Assembly: GCF_004362215.1 (NCBI RefSeq)
Contig: NZ_SNWR01000001.1
Span: forward strand, 1,922,001 to 1,986,000
Length of the DNA: 64,000 nt
Source: Paractinoplanes brasiliensis
Lineage (GTDB): Bacteria > Actinomycetota > Actinomycetes > Mycobacteriales > Micromonosporaceae
Reading direction: 5' to 3'
Shown: positions 1 through 8,927 of the stretch, piece after piece
How positions within the stretch are numbered: position 1 is the stretch's first letter
Layout: every line of letters begins with the position of its first letter
Made by a program: the position numbers and the translations under genes
The notes under the pieces: generated by a model
Told to the model about the DNA's origin: nothing
Seen by the model: the letters and a program-made list of their open reading frames with translations, nothing else
Database searches by the model: none

Positions 1-77
1 TTGACGTAGCTGAACAGCCGAAGGCGGTCGTCGACCCCGAAATCATCCAGTCCGAACGAGGTCCGTGGTTCCGGCAT
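1..77 (-). CDS. 5' end of an unidentified gene, cut by the window edge
   Basis: An ATG at 75-77 on the minus strand opens a frame that runs off the left edge after 25 complete codons, beginning MPEPRTSFGLDDFGVDD. A TATCGT hexamer (minus strand, plus positions 84-89) lies 6 bases upstream of the ATG, the spacing of a leaderless actinobacterial transcript, and no Shine-Dalgarno sequence is visible. Too little protein is present to assign a family. Confidence 0.5.
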   Translation of the reverse strand, partial: MPEPRTSFGLDDFGVDDRLRLFSYV

Positions 78-352
78 GCGGCCACGATACCGCCGTCATC
101 CGGCCGCCCCCGGACACGGTGTACGGGCGGTCACTTGCACGGGTGAGCCTGCCCGGCGCTGTGCGGGAGGACGGCCGAGCCCTCCGCGGTGCTCTGAAAG
201 CCTGGTCCGCTTCGATGCCGCCGCGCTGGGGTCGACTCCGCTACAGACTGGCGATGGGGACGGCGAGGATCCATTCGCTCGAACCACAACCCGGTGGTTC
301 GCTGTCGTCGGCTGCTGGTGAAGTGCCGGAGGCGGTTCTCTATTCTGCGCGG

Positions 353-667
353 GTGTCTTCGCTCAGCGATACCGAGCTCGATGCCTTGGCTGGAGAGCCG
401 GTCGTGGATTGCTATGACGAGAATGAGCGGCTCAGTGGCCTCTTCGCCATGATCGAGGACAATTTGGCGGTGCCGTTCGGCACCGACGTTCTCGGGGTGC
501 CGGTGGTGGTCCGGAAGGTGGATATGCGTTCGTCGGGGATCGTGCCGAACTGCCATCGTGGCCGGCTGCGGCAAGCGATCGGGATTCTGGACCTTCCGTT
601 GCCGGATCCCGTGCCTGATGGCGCGCAGTGGATCGAGGCGTACCGGTGGTGGGCGGGGGCGCAGTGA
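353..667 (+). CDS. Conserved hypothetical protein, first gene of a two-gene unit
   Basis: The open frame extends upstream to 65, but that part reads as GC-rich non-coding composition, so I chose the GTG at 353 (protein starts VSSLSDTELDALAG, 104 aa). I recognise no named domain. The sequence looks like a small soluble alpha/beta protein with a DCYDENERLSG stretch and a run of hydrophobic strands. Its stop codon overlaps the GTG start of the next gene (GTGA at 664-667), so the two are translationally coupled and probably act together. The start is uncertain because the nearest purine-rich stretch (around 328-332) is far from the GTG. Confidence 0.55.
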   Translation: MSSLSDTELDALAGEPVVDCYDENERLSGLFAMIEDNLAVPFGTDVLGVPVVVRKVDMRSSGIVPNCHRGRLRQAIGILDLPLPDPVPDGAQWIEAYRWWAGAQ

Positions 668-1803
668 GCGAGTACCAGTACTACGAGTTCGTGGCGCTTG
701 ATCAGGCCTTGACGGCGAAGCAGCAGGGCGAGTTGCGGGCGGTGTCGTCCCGGGGCCGGATCACGTCGTCGGGTTTCGTCAACGACTATCAGTGGGGCGA
801 TCTCAAAGCCGATCCGGCCAAGTGGATGGAGCGGTACTTCGACGCGCACCTGTACCTGGCGAACTGGGGCACGCGGCGGATCATGCTGCGGTTTCCCAAG
901 GCGGTGCTCGCTCCGGAGACGGCGGAGGCGTTCTGCGTCGGGGATTCGGCCGGCTGCTGGGCGACCCGTACCCATGTGATCCTCGATCTTCGCAGTGAGG
1001 ACGAGGACGGTGACGAGGAATGGTGGGACGAGGAAGGACGGCTCGCGGCGATCGTTCCGGCTCGGGCGGAGTTGGCCGGCGGTGATCGGCGGCTGCTGTA
1101 TCTGGCCTGGCTCCTGTGCGTGCAGAACCGGGAGCTGGATGATGACGCGCCGGAGCCGCCGGTTCCGGCCGGGCTGGCGACGCTGAGCGGGCCGTTGCGG
1201 GCCCTGGCCGATTTCCTTCGCCTGGATCCGGACTTGCTGGAGGCGGCGGCAGCGGGGAGCCTGCCGCTGGCCGAGAAGAAGCCCTCCGCCGCCGAGTTGC
1301 GCCGCTGGGTGGCGGGTCTGCCGGTGGTGGCCAAGGACGAGATGCTGGTGCGGGTGCTGCGTGGCGATGCCGGGTTGCTGCGGTCGGAGTTGCTGCGGCG
1401 GTTTCACGGTGTGACGGAGGAGCCGCGTGCCGGAGAGGTGCGGACTGCCGGGGACCTGCTTGCTGCCGCTGAGGAACGCTGGGCTGCACGGCAGCGGCAG
1501 AAGCGGGAGCGAGAGGCGGCCGAGCGTCTGCGTCGTGAGGAAGCGGCCGCCGCGGCTCGCGAGCAGCGTCTGGACGCGCTGGCACGGAACCCGGTCCGCA
1601 CTTGGGACCAGGTGGACAAGTTGATCGCGACGAAACGTCCGAAGGACTACGACGCGGCGGTGACCCTGCTTTTGGATCTTCAGGCGCTGGCGGTACGGGA
1701 GGGTGAGATCTTCGAGTTCGCCGAGCAGATGACCCGGCTGCGGGAGCGTCATGCCCGCAAGCCGAGCCTGATCGACCGTTTCGACCGCGCCCGGCTCGAC
1801 TGA
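664..1803 (+). CDS. Conserved actinobacterial protein with C-terminal coiled coil, function unknown
   Basis: A 379-aa protein starting at a GTG that overlaps the upstream stop; it begins VSEYQYYEFVALDQAL. The N-terminal half (about 1-140) is well conserved in proteins I have seen annotated as hypothetical in Streptomyces and relatives, with motifs such as FVNDYQWGDLK and ERYFDAHLYLANWGTRR. Residues about 90-125 carry an acidic EDEDGDEEWWDEE patch. Residues about 260-320 are a highly charged Arg/Glu/Ala coiled coil. No signal peptide or membrane segment is seen. Function is unknown; coupling to the preceding small gene suggests a two-component complex. Confidence 0.75.
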   Translation: MSEYQYYEFVALDQALTAKQQGELRAVSSRGRITSSGFVNDYQWGDLKADPAKWMERYFDAHLYLANWGTRRIMLRFPKAVLAPETAEAFCVGDSAGCWATRTHVILDLRSEDEDGDEEWWDEEGRLAAIVPARAELAGGDRRLLYLAWLLCVQNRELDDDAPEPPVPAGLATLSGPLRALADFLRLDPDLLEAAAAGSLPLAEKKPSAAELRRWVAGLPVVAKDEMLVRVLRGDAGLLRSELLRRFHGVTEEPRAGEVRTAGDLLAAAEERWAARQRQKREREAAERLRREEAAAAAREQRLDALARNPVRTWDQVDKLIATKRPKDYDAAVTLLLDLQALAVREGEIFEFAEQMTRLRERHARKPSLIDRFDRARLD

Positions 1804-1963
1804 GCCGGCTGTCGGGCCGTCGGTAGCGCCCGAGCGCTGGGCCGCCCGGCTTGGCACTGCAAGCGGGAGCGGGACTGGTGACCAGCAGTGCCGCCGCAGC
1901 GGTTCGGCAGTGTCGTCTCCGGTACGCGAAGCAGGCTGTTCTCCACGAAGTCATGGACGGGAA

Positions 1964-2443
1964 TCAGGACTGCGGTGGCGGGCCCAGTACTTCGATGCCG
2001 TGCCGGCTCGCGGCGTGGCCGAGGGCCGCGGGATCGATGAGTGCCGGGCCGGGCAGTCGCCGTTCGGTGGCGGGGCATCCGGCTTCGGCGGCGAAGTTCT
2101 CGAATCCGGCGGGCGTGGTGATCTGCAGTGCCCGCAGGGGTTCGTTGGCGCCCACCAGGAAGGTGTGTGCCACCCCGAACGGCAGCAGGACGAAGTCGCC
2201 CGGTCCGGCGTGGAGTTCCTCGTCCGCACACTGGAACCGGGCACTGCCCGAGAGGACGTAGAACATTTCGTCCTCCACCTGGTGGCGGTGCAACGGTGGC
2301 GCGAAGCCGGGCGGGTTGACGAACTCCGCCACGGTCAGCCGGCCACCGGTTTCGGCTCCGGAAGCCTTGATCGTGACGAGGTTACCCAGGAACCAGAAGG
2401 CCGGGCCCTCGTCCACGCGTCGCAGGTAGGGGTCGGTGGTCAT
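1964..2443 (-). CDS. Cupin-2 domain protein
   Basis: A single-domain cupin of 159 aa. The open frame extends upstream, but ATG 2443 (MTTDPYLRRVDEGPAFWF) follows a good ribosome site (AGGGAG about 9 bases upstream). Cupin motif 1 is visible as PPLHRHQVEDEMFYVLSG (two His and one Glu ligands), and motif 2 as PGDFVLLPFGVAHTF with the second-motif His. This is the metal-binding jelly-roll of small cupins, often dioxygenase-like or quercetinase-like; the substrate cannot be read from sequence. It is divergent from a TetR gene at 2678 across a 234-base interval with palindromes, so it is the likely target of that repressor. Confidence 0.85.
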   Translation of the reverse strand: MTTDPYLRRVDEGPAFWFLGNLVTIKASGAETGGRLTVAEFVNPPGFAPPLHRHQVEDEMFYVLSGSARFQCADEELHAGPGDFVLLPFGVAHTFLVGANEPLRALQITTPAGFENFAAEAGCPATERRLPGPALIDPAALGHAASRHGIEVLGPPPQS

Positions 2444-2475
2444 GGTCGAACGCTCCCTTGTGCCGGGCTTCCGGA

Positions 2476-2519
2476 CGAGTATTGAGTAGCTCGCTGTTTG
2501 TTGAATATACTCGCAGTAT
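2476..2519. promoter_or_regulatory. Candidate operator between cupin and TetR genes
   Basis: CGAGTAT (2476-2482) and ATACTCG (2507-2513) are perfect 7-bp inverted arms with a 24-base spacer. The right arm is also part of a compact inverted repeat ATACT-CGC-AGTAT (2507-2519). The segment is AT-rich against the surrounding DNA and lies just upstream of the cupin start on the minus strand. I infer binding by the TetR protein encoded at 2678. Confidence 0.45.
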
Positions 2520-2677
2520 GGTGAATTCGACCGCGGCGTCAAGGGGTGCTGAAAGATCCCAGCGGGGAAGCCGGCCGTCCGGCGGCATGACTACGGTTTC
2601 CGGGACGAAGGCAGCGTCGTACGGCGAAACTGGACTTCGCGTGTGGCGGGCTGAACGCTTGGTAGCATCGCGCCGTC

Positions 2678-3361
2678 ATGGATGAGGGCGACGACCGGAA
2701 GCCGGCACGGCCGTACCGCTCTGCGGTACGACAGGAGAGCGCACGCCGTACTCGGCAGGCCGTCGTGCGAGCCGCAACCGATCTGTTTGTTGCGAACGGT
2801 TACGGCCCGACCTCACTGGCGCAGGTAGCTGCCGCGGCCGGAGTGGCCCGGCCCACCGTTTTCGCCGCTTTCGGATCCAAGGCTGCCCTGCTGCGCCAAG
2901 TGCTCGATGAGGCCCTGGCCGGCGACGACGAACCGGTGCCGGTCGCCCAACGGCCCTGGTTCCGGCCTGTGTGGGAGGCGCAGGCCCCCGGCGCGGTCCT
3001 TCACGGATACGCCAAGGTGTGCACGCTCATCGGCGGCCGGGCCGCGCGTGTCTTCGAGGTGGTGCGGCGGGCCGCCGACGAAACACCTGAATTGACGGAG
3101 ATCTGGGGGACGCTGCTGTCCAACCGCCGAGCGGGTGCCCGGATGATCGTCGAACGGCTCGTCACCCTCGGCGCGACACTCAGGCAGGGCGCCGAACCGG
3201 AACGGGCAATCGACGAACTGTGGTTCTACAACGACCCGGCCCACTACGGTGCGCTCGTGCTGCACTGCGGCTGGACCGAGGAATCCTTCCAGGCCTGGCT
3301 CGCCGAACGGATGTGCGAGGTGCTGCTCGCCGGCGCCCTCGATTCCCGGCCGTCGAGGTGA
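2678..3361 (+). CDS. TetR/AcrR family transcriptional regulator
   Basis: A 227-aa TetR-type repressor. After a basic N-terminal tail the DNA-binding domain occupies about residues 20-70, with the helix-turn-helix LAQVAAAAGVARPTVFAAFG and the following KAALLRQV helix. The C-terminal ligand domain is unclassified. A TAGCAT hexamer at 2663-2668 sits 9 bases before the ATG and there is no clear Shine-Dalgarno sequence, so the mRNA may be leaderless. It is divergent from the cupin gene and is probably its local repressor; the effector is unknown. Confidence 0.88.
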   Translation: MDEGDDRKPARPYRSAVRQESARRTRQAVVRAATDLFVANGYGPTSLAQVAAAAGVARPTVFAAFGSKAALLRQVLDEALAGDDEPVPVAQRPWFRPVWEAQAPGAVLHGYAKVCTLIGGRAARVFEVVRRAADETPELTEIWGTLLSNRRAGARMIVERLVTLGATLRQGAEPERAIDELWFYNDPAHYGALVLHCGWTEESFQAWLAERMCEVLLAGALDSRPSR

Positions 3362-3412
3362 CAGCCGGTCCTGGTGGCGTTCCCCGCACGTGGCAGAAGA
3401 GCGACGAGCCCG

Positions 3413-3988
3413 CTACGGGGTGACGCGGTCGCGGATGCTGTCGAGCACCGACTCCGCCGCCCATGCGGCAGCGTCGGCGATGTCTCGCTGGTCCATGCCG
3501 AACTCGCGGCGGAACGTCACCCAGGTGCCGGCGGAGTCGAGGTGTGACAGCGCCGCGACGACCGTCCTGCGTTGCGCCGCGTCGAGGGACGGCACCTCGG
3601 CGTCCAGGAGGCGTTCGAGCTGCTCCCGGCCCGGCGACGGCGCCGCGCCGTTCACGCCGCGCATCGCTGTTTCGGCGACGACGTGTGCGAGTTCCGGCCG
3701 CGCGTCGTACCGCTGCATCGCGCCTCGGATCGCGAGGGGGATGTCGAAGATCGAGTGCGACTCCTCGCGGGTGAACAGGGTCGCCTCGATCCAGGCCGCG
3801 GTCGCCAGCAGCAGGTCGACTCGCGTGGGGTAGTTGCGGAACACCGTGCGCTCGGCGATGCCGGCCCGGCGCGCGATGACCCGGTACGACACGTCGTCGC
3901 TGCCGAGTTCCTCGATCAGCTCGGTGTAGGCGGCGAGGATCGCCTTCTGCGTGCCGCTCAGCGCCGGCCCGGTCACGGCTTCGCCCAC
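3413..3988 (-). CDS. TetR family regulator, last gene of the urea-uptake operon
   Basis: A 191-aa TetR protein with helix-turn-helix about residues 34-57 (VSYRVIARRAGIAERTVFRNYP) followed by TRVDLLLATAAWIEATLF. It overlaps the upstream TetR gene by 16 bases (its ATG at 3988 lies inside that gene) and is the eighth gene of a leftward chain that starts at urtA. The two neighbouring TetR proteins share a similar HTH and linker (ERTVFRNYPTR against ERTIYRQYPTR), so they are tandem paralogues. They may regulate the operon as homo- or heterodimers; this is inference. Confidence 0.88.
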   Translation of the reverse strand: MGEAVTGPALSGTQKAILAAYTELIEELGSDDVSYRVIARRAGIAERTVFRNYPTRVDLLLATAAWIEATLFTREESHSIFDIPLAIRGAMQRYDARPELAHVVAETAMRGVNGAAPSPGREQLERLLDAEVPSLDAAQRRTVVAALSHLDSAGTWVTFRREFGMDQRDIADAAAWAAESVLDSIRDRVTP

Positions 3989-4539
3989 GTCGCGTCGGGC
4001 AGCCTCGCGAGCACGGTGCCCACGGCACGGTCGAACGCGTCGCAGATCTCGTCGGCGTCCAGGTCGAAGGACGTACGCAACCGAGCCCAGAACATCGCCG
4101 ACGCGAAGTACCGCAGGGATGCCGCGACCCGCCGCCGGTCCCGCCGGTTGAGCGTCGGCGCCGCCACGTCGAGCATCGCCTCGATCGCCCGCGTGATGTA
4201 GGCCGGCTCGGTGCCGAGCGTCGGCGAGATCGCGGACGCCCGCGCGCCGACGAACGCGTAAGCGGGCGACGCGTCGAAGGCACGGAAGCGCTCGTGCACG
4301 GCGGCGCAGAAATCGGACACGGTCACGAACGGCGGCAGCGGGAAGCGGGTCTGCTCGATCCAGTTCGAGAGCGCGGCGAGCAGGTGCGCGCGCGTGGGGT
4401 ACTGGCGGTAGATCGTGCGTTCCGAGATGCCGACCTCGTCGGCGAGGGCACGATAGGAGATGTCGTCGAACGAACGCTCACGCAGCAGCACCGCCGCGCT
4501 CGCGAGAATTGCGGTCGCGGTGTCGACCGGCTCCTCCAT
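3973..4539 (-). CDS. TetR family regulator, paralogue of its neighbour
   Basis: A 188-aa TetR protein (MEEPVDTATAILASAAVLL). The helix-turn-helix is ISYRALADEVGISERTIYRQ, about residues 27-46. The frame is open far upstream, but ATG 4539 is fixed by a TGATG overlap with the stop of the NCS1 permease gene, so translation is coupled. The C-terminal domain resembles that of the next TetR gene, which suggests a local duplication. Two regulators at the distal end of a transporter operon would rise together with transport, a negative-feedback arrangement. Confidence 0.87.
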   Translation of the reverse strand: MEEPVDTATAILASAAVLLRERSFDDISYRALADEVGISERTIYRQYPTRAHLLAALSNWIEQTRFPLPPFVTVSDFCAAVHERFRAFDASPAYAFVGARASAISPTLGTEPAYITRAIEAMLDVAAPTLNRRDRRRVAASLRYFASAMFWARLRTSFDLDADEICDAFDRAVGTVLARLPDATWAKP

Positions 4540-6308
4540 CACGTCTCCCCCCGTCTCTGGGATGCTCGGCGGGCGGTCGCGCGGTGCGGGGGCCCGTTGA
4601 CTTCCGGTGGGAGCACGTACTGATCGGAATCGTCGAGCGTGAGCGCCAGCGACGAGACGTACTGCACTTCCCCGTGCGGCCCTTTCTCGGCCGACGCCAG
4701 CATATCCGGCCGCTCGAAGGTGTACCCGGTGACGTGGCAGCGGAGCCGTTCGCCGGAGGGGTTGCCGTTGTCGTCGAACCGGGGCGAGTCGATGCCGTCG
4801 GAGCGGCGGCGCAAGTAGTAACGCCCGCGTGTGGCGAGTGCCGTGACCGGCGTGGCAACGACCGCGACGCCGATCGCGATGAGCACCGAGAACGGCTTGA
4901 CGGTGGCGCCGAACACCCCGGCGAACGCGAGCAGCGACAGCACCGAGGCGAGCCCGACGGACACGAGCCCGACCGGGTTCCAGTCGTGCAGCATGCCGCG
5001 GCGGAACTCGGGGAAGCGGGGCGAGATGCGCAGCACCCACTTGTTGATCGCGATATCGGTGGCGATCGTCACGAGCCATGCCATGACGACGTTGGCGTAG
5101 AGGCTCAGCACGAAGGAGATGAGGGTGAAGACGTCCAGCATCATGAGCGCGTACGCGATCACGAGGTTGAAGAGGACGAAGATCGTACGCCCCGGGTAGT
5201 GCTTCGCCACCCGGGTAAAGACGTTCGACCACGCGAGCGAGCCCGAGTACGCGTTCGTGACGTTGATTTTCACCTGTGCGACCACGATGAGCACCAGGGC
5301 GAGAACGATCGCGAGCCAGTCGGGGAGCAGGGTCTGGTACATCACGACGAACTGCTTCGCCGGTTCGGTGGCCTGGCGCCCGAGATCGGGTTCGACCTTC
5401 ACGAGGAGGTAGACGGCGAGAAATACCCCGATCACCTGCTTGGTGCCGCTGAAGATGACCCATCCCGGGCCGGCGAACACGTACGACGTCCACCACGAGC
5501 GGGCGTTCGACGGCGTACGCGGGGGCATGGCGCGGATGTAGTCGATCTGCTCGGCCAGCTGCGGGGTGAGGGCGAAGCACACCGCCGCGCTCGAGACCAC
5601 GGCGCCGAAGCCGATCGAGCCGTCGGAGGTGCCGGCGAACGACGTGAAGGCGCGTACCGCCTCGGGGTCGGAGACGACGATCCACAGCAGCGGCAGCAGG
5701 GCGAGGACGAGCCACAGGGGCGTGGTCCAGAACTGCAGGCGCTCCAGCGCACGCATGCCGTAGATGACTATCGGGATCACGACGACGGTCGAGATGAGGT
5801 AGCCGAGCCACAGCGGCATCCCCGTCGCCAATTGCAGCCCCTGCGCCATGATGGCGCCCTCGAGGGCGAAGAAGATGCAGGTGAAGCCCGCGAAGACCAA
5901 GGTCGTGAGGATGGAGCCGTAGTAGCCGAACCCGGAGCCACGGGCGATGAGGTCGAGGTCGAGGTTGTAGCGGGCGGCGTAGTAGGCGACGGGCACGCCC
6001 ACGATGACAATGACGACCGACGCGAACACGATCCCGAGCACGGCGTTGGCGGTGCCGTGGTCGAGGCCGATGCTCGCGCCGATCGAGAAGTCGGCGAGGA
6101 ACGCGATGGACCCGAGGGCGGTCGCGCCGACGGAGGCCGCGCTCCAGCGGCGGAAGGTGCGCGGCACATAACGGAAGGCGTAGTCCTCCAGGCTGTCCTC
6201 TGCGGCCGCGCGCGCGTTGTCCGTCGACACAGTGGCATCCCCTAAGGCACCTTGCGTGGGGGGATCGTCGCTGTCCGGTGTTACGACGGCATTGCGCGCG
6301 TGGGTCAT
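4539..6308 (-). CDS. NCS1-family permease (nucleobase/cation symporter type) with C-terminal tail
   Basis: A 589-aa integral membrane protein with about 12 hydrophobic segments between residues 60 and 500. It fits the purine-cytosine permease/NCS1 family of proton or sodium symporters for nucleobases, hydantoins, allantoin and similar substrates: GSIAFLADFSIGASIGLDHG in the first helices, RGSGFGYYGS, and FALTPQLAEQIDYIRAMPPR in the middle. About 90 residues after the last helix form a soluble tail containing LRCHVTGYTFERPDMLASAE, which is unusual for the family. It starts 6 bases after urtE, so it is part of the urea operon. The substrate is not provable; a nitrogen-rich compound such as urea, allantoin or a purine fits the context. 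Confidence 0.82.
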   Translation of the reverse strand: MTHARNAVVTPDSDDPPTQGALGDATVSTDNARAAAEDSLEDYAFRYVPRTFRRWSAASVGATALGSIAFLADFSIGASIGLDHGTANAVLGIVFASVVIVIVGVPVAYYAARYNLDLDLIARGSGFGYYGSILTTLVFAGFTCIFFALEGAIMAQGLQLATGMPLWLGYLISTVVVIPIVIYGMRALERLQFWTTPLWLVLALLPLLWIVVSDPEAVRAFTSFAGTSDGSIGFGAVVSSAAVCFALTPQLAEQIDYIRAMPPRTPSNARSWWTSYVFAGPGWVIFSGTKQVIGVFLAVYLLVKVEPDLGRQATEPAKQFVVMYQTLLPDWLAIVLALVLIVVAQVKINVTNAYSGSLAWSNVFTRVAKHYPGRTIFVLFNLVIAYALMMLDVFTLISFVLSLYANVVMAWLVTIATDIAINKWVLRISPRFPEFRRGMLHDWNPVGLVSVGLASVLSLLAFAGVFGATVKPFSVLIAIGVAVVATPVTALATRGRYYLRRRSDGIDSPRFDDNGNPSGERLRCHVTGYTFERPDMLASAEKGPHGEVQYVSSLALTLDDSDQYVLPPEVNGPPHRATARRASQRRGET

Positions 6309-6314
6309 GTCGGC

Positions 6315-6998
6315 TCAGATCGCCATGGCGGCTCGCACGGTGGAGGTGGCTGCCTTGCCACCCTCTCCGGTCTGTGTGACGTGGCCAGAGGAGAGCACGA
6401 CGTAGCGCTCGGCTGCCTCGAGGGCGAAGCCGATGTGCTGCTCGACGAGCAGCACATTGATGCCTTCCTCGGCCAGCTGCATGATGGTCTGCTCGATCTC
6501 GGCGACGATCGTGGGCTGGATGCCCTCGGTCGGCTCGTCGAGGATGAGCAGCTTCGGCTCGGTGATGAGGGCGCGGGCGATCGCGAGTTGCTGGCGCTGC
6601 CCGCCGGAGAGCAGGCCCGCCTTCCGGGCGGCGAACTGCTTCAGCGCGGGGAAGCGAGCCATCTGCGCGTCGATGAGGGCCTTGCCGCCCCGGCGCCCGT
6701 CGGCGACGAGCTGCAGGTTCTCCAAGGTGGTGAGCTGGCCGAACGATTGCTGACCCTGCGGCACGTACGCCATGCCCCGCGCGACGCGCCGGTTGGGGGC
6801 GAGCGACGTGATGTCCTCGCCGTCGAGCACCACGCGGCCCTTCGACGGTTTGATGAGGCCGATCGCGAGACGCAGCAGGGTCGATTTGCCGGCGCCGTTG
6901 TGGCCGAGCACGGCCACCACCTTGCCGGACGGCACTGTCACGCCGTGCAGGACCCGCGTACGCCCGTAGCCGGCCTCGATGTCGGTGAGTTCCAGCAT
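6315..6998 (-). CDS. urtE: Urea/amide ABC transporter ATPase UrtE
   Basis: A 227-aa LivF-type ATPase that powers branched-chain-type ABC uptake. Walker A is LGHNGAGKST, the Q-loop region is YVPQGQQSF, the signature is LLSGGQRQQ and Walker B is LLILDEPTEGIQP. The DEPTEGIQPTIVAEIEQTI stretch and the VPQGQQ motif are typical of UrtE rather than LivF. It is separated from urtD by one base and followed after 6 bases by the NCS1 gene. Confidence 0.92.
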   Translation of the reverse strand: MLELTDIEAGYGRTRVLHGVTVPSGKVVAVLGHNGAGKSTLLRLAIGLIKPSKGRVVLDGEDITSLAPNRRVARGMAYVPQGQQSFGQLTTLENLQLVADGRRGGKALIDAQMARFPALKQFAARKAGLLSGGQRQQLAIARALITEPKLLILDEPTEGIQPTIVAEIEQTIMQLAEEGINVLLVEQHIGFALEAAERYVVLSSGHVTQTGEGGKAATSTVRAAMAI

Positions 6999-6999
6999 G

Positions 7000-7836
7000 T
7001 CAGTCCTCCTCCCCGTGCAGCGTCGCGGCCACCACGCCCGGCGAGCTTGCGAGCGGGCCGTCCAGCACTGTGGGCACGACCGACATGGCGGCCGTGGTGG
7101 CGGCGCCTGCGGTGCCGAGGTAGACCTCCTGCACCTTGGGATCGGCCTGAACCTCGGCCACCGTGCCCTGCGAGAGCACCTTGCCCTGATGCAGCACCGT
7201 CACGCGTGTGGCGAAGCGGCGCATGAAGTCCATGTCGTGCTCGACCACGAGCACGATCCGCTTCGCCGCGATGCGCTGCAGAAGCTCGCCGGTCGCGGTG
7301 CGCTCGTCCTGGCTCATGCCGGCGACGGGCTCGTCGAGCAGCAGCACCTTCGCGTCCTGCACGAGCAGCATCGCGATCTCCAGCCACTGCTTCTGGCCGT
7401 GCGACAGGATGCCGGCCGGCGTGGCCAGCTCGCCGGTGAGGCCGGTCTCCTCCAGCGCGCGCTCGATCGACGGGTCGATGCCCCGCCGGGCCCGCAGCAG
7501 CGAGAACGCGGGGCGGTGGCGTCCGGCGGCGATGTCGAGGTTCTGCAGCACGGTGAGCTCGTCGAAGACGCTCGCGGTCTGGAACGTGCGGCCGACCCCG
7601 AGCCGTACGATCTTGTGCACTTGCCGGCCGAGCAGCTCGGTCTCGCCGAGCCTGGCCGACCCGGTGGCCTTCGTCAGCCCGGTGATGGCGTCGATGCAGG
7701 TCGTCTTGCCGGCGCCGTTCGGGCCGATGAGGAACCGGACCTCGCCGGCGTGCGCGTCGAACGAGACCCCGCCGACCGCGACGAAACCCGAGAACTCGAC
7801 GTGCAGATCCGTGACAACGAGCGAGTCGCCGGTCAT
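7000..7836 (-). CDS. urtD: Urea/amide ABC transporter ATPase UrtD
   Basis: A 278-aa LivG-type ATPase. Start ATG 7836 (MTGDSLVVTDLHVEFSGF) overlaps the end of urtC by 4 bases; the frame upstream of it is spurious. Walker A is IGPNGAGKTT, Walker B is VLLLDEPVAGMS, and the signature is LSHGQKQWLEI, where His replaces the usual Gly, a hallmark of UrtD. About 30 residues at the C-terminus after QEVYLG form an Ala/Val-rich extension of no known role. With UrtE it forms the nucleotide-binding pair of the transporter. Confidence 0.92.
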   Translation of the reverse strand: MTGDSLVVTDLHVEFSGFVAVGGVSFDAHAGEVRFLIGPNGAGKTTCIDAITGLTKATGSARLGETELLGRQVHKIVRLGVGRTFQTASVFDELTVLQNLDIAAGRHRPAFSLLRARRGIDPSIERALEETGLTGELATPAGILSHGQKQWLEIAMLLVQDAKVLLLDEPVAGMSQDERTATGELLQRIAAKRIVLVVEHDMDFMRRFATRVTVLHQGKVLSQGTVAEVQADPKVQEVYLGTAGAATTAAMSVVPTVLDGPLASSPGVVAATLHGEED

Positions 7837-8927
7837 GCCCTCACCTCTTCGAGCTCGGCGGCGGCGACCGCCGGGACGGTTTGACGCTCCGGGCTCCGGC
7901 GCATCGCGGCGAACCTGGCCGGCAGCGACGACAACCCGTTCGGCAGGAAGAGGATGACGACGATGAACAGCAGACCGAGGATGTAGGTCCAGCCGTCGGG
8001 CCAGGTCGAGCCGAGGCTCGACTGTCCCCATCCGACCGCCATCGCGCCGAGCGCGGGGCCGAAGAGCGATGCGCGGCCGCCGAGGGCAACACCCGCGATC
8101 ATGAGGATCGAGGCGGCGGCGCCGATCTCGGCCGGGGTGATGATGCCGACGATGGGCACGAACATCGCTCCGGCGATGCTTGCCATCAGCGCGGCGACGA
8201 CGAAGGCGACGAGCTTGACGTTGGCCGGGTCGTAGCCGAGGAAACGTACGCGTTCCTCGGCGTCCCGGGTGGCGACGAGGAGCTCACCGAAACGGCTGCG
8301 GTAGAGCTGCCACACCGCGAGCAGGCACACGATGAGAAGCGTGGCCGCGATGAGGAACACCAGTTGCTTGTTCGCCGGGTCGTTCAGCACGAAGCCGAAG
8401 AAGTACTTGAAGTCGCTGAGCCCGGTGTCGCCGCCCGTCTCGCGGATCGTGGAGCTGATCAGGGTGGCCAGCGCGACGGCGAGCGCCTGCGACAGGATCG
8501 CGAAGTACGCGCCCTTCACGCGGCGCTTGAACAGCGCGTACCCGAGGACACCGGCCAGGACCACGGGTAGCACAACGATGGCCAGCAGGGTGAAACCCGC
8601 GCTGCGGAACGGTTCCCAGAACACCGGAAGCGGCGCGAGCGGGTCGTAGAGCACCATGAACCCCGGTATGCGGTCACCAGCGGTCTCCAGCGTGAGGTGC
8701 ATGGCCATCGCGTAGGCGCCGAGGGCGAAGAACACCCCCTGCCCCATCACGAGCATCCCGCCCCGGCCCCATGCCAGGCCGATGCCGACGGCGGCGATGG
8801 CCCAGCAGCAGTACTTGCCGAGGTTGTTGAGCCAGTGATCGGTGAGCATGAGGGGAGCGACCGCGAGGAGCAGGACGGCGAACACCCCGATGCCGCTGAG
8901 GGAAAGCCATGGCTTCAGCTTGGTCAT
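7833..8927 (-). CDS. urtC: Urea/amide ABC transporter permease UrtC
   Basis: A 364-aa LivM-type inner-membrane permease starting MTKLKPWLSLSGIG, with about ten hydrophobic helices. The family motif is seen at LGYDPANVKLVAFVVAALMA, followed by the conserved GxVGxITPAEIG-like segment (FVPIVGIITPAEIG). It overlaps urtB at its start and urtD at its end by 4 bases each, so translation of the block is coupled. Confidence 0.92.
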   Translation of the reverse strand: MTKLKPWLSLSGIGVFAVLLLAVAPLMLTDHWLNNLGKYCCWAIAAVGIGLAWGRGGMLVMGQGVFFALGAYAMAMHLTLETAGDRIPGFMVLYDPLAPLPVFWEPFRSAGFTLLAIVVLPVVLAGVLGYALFKRRVKGAYFAILSQALAVALATLISSTIRETGGDTGLSDFKYFFGFVLNDPANKQLVFLIAATLLIVCLLAVWQLYRSRFGELLVATRDAEERVRFLGYDPANVKLVAFVVAALMASIAGAMFVPIVGIITPAEIGAAASILMIAGVALGGRASLFGPALGAMAVGWGQSSLGSTWPDGWTYILGLLFIVVILFLPNGLSSLPARFAAMRRSPERQTVPAVAAAELEEVRA

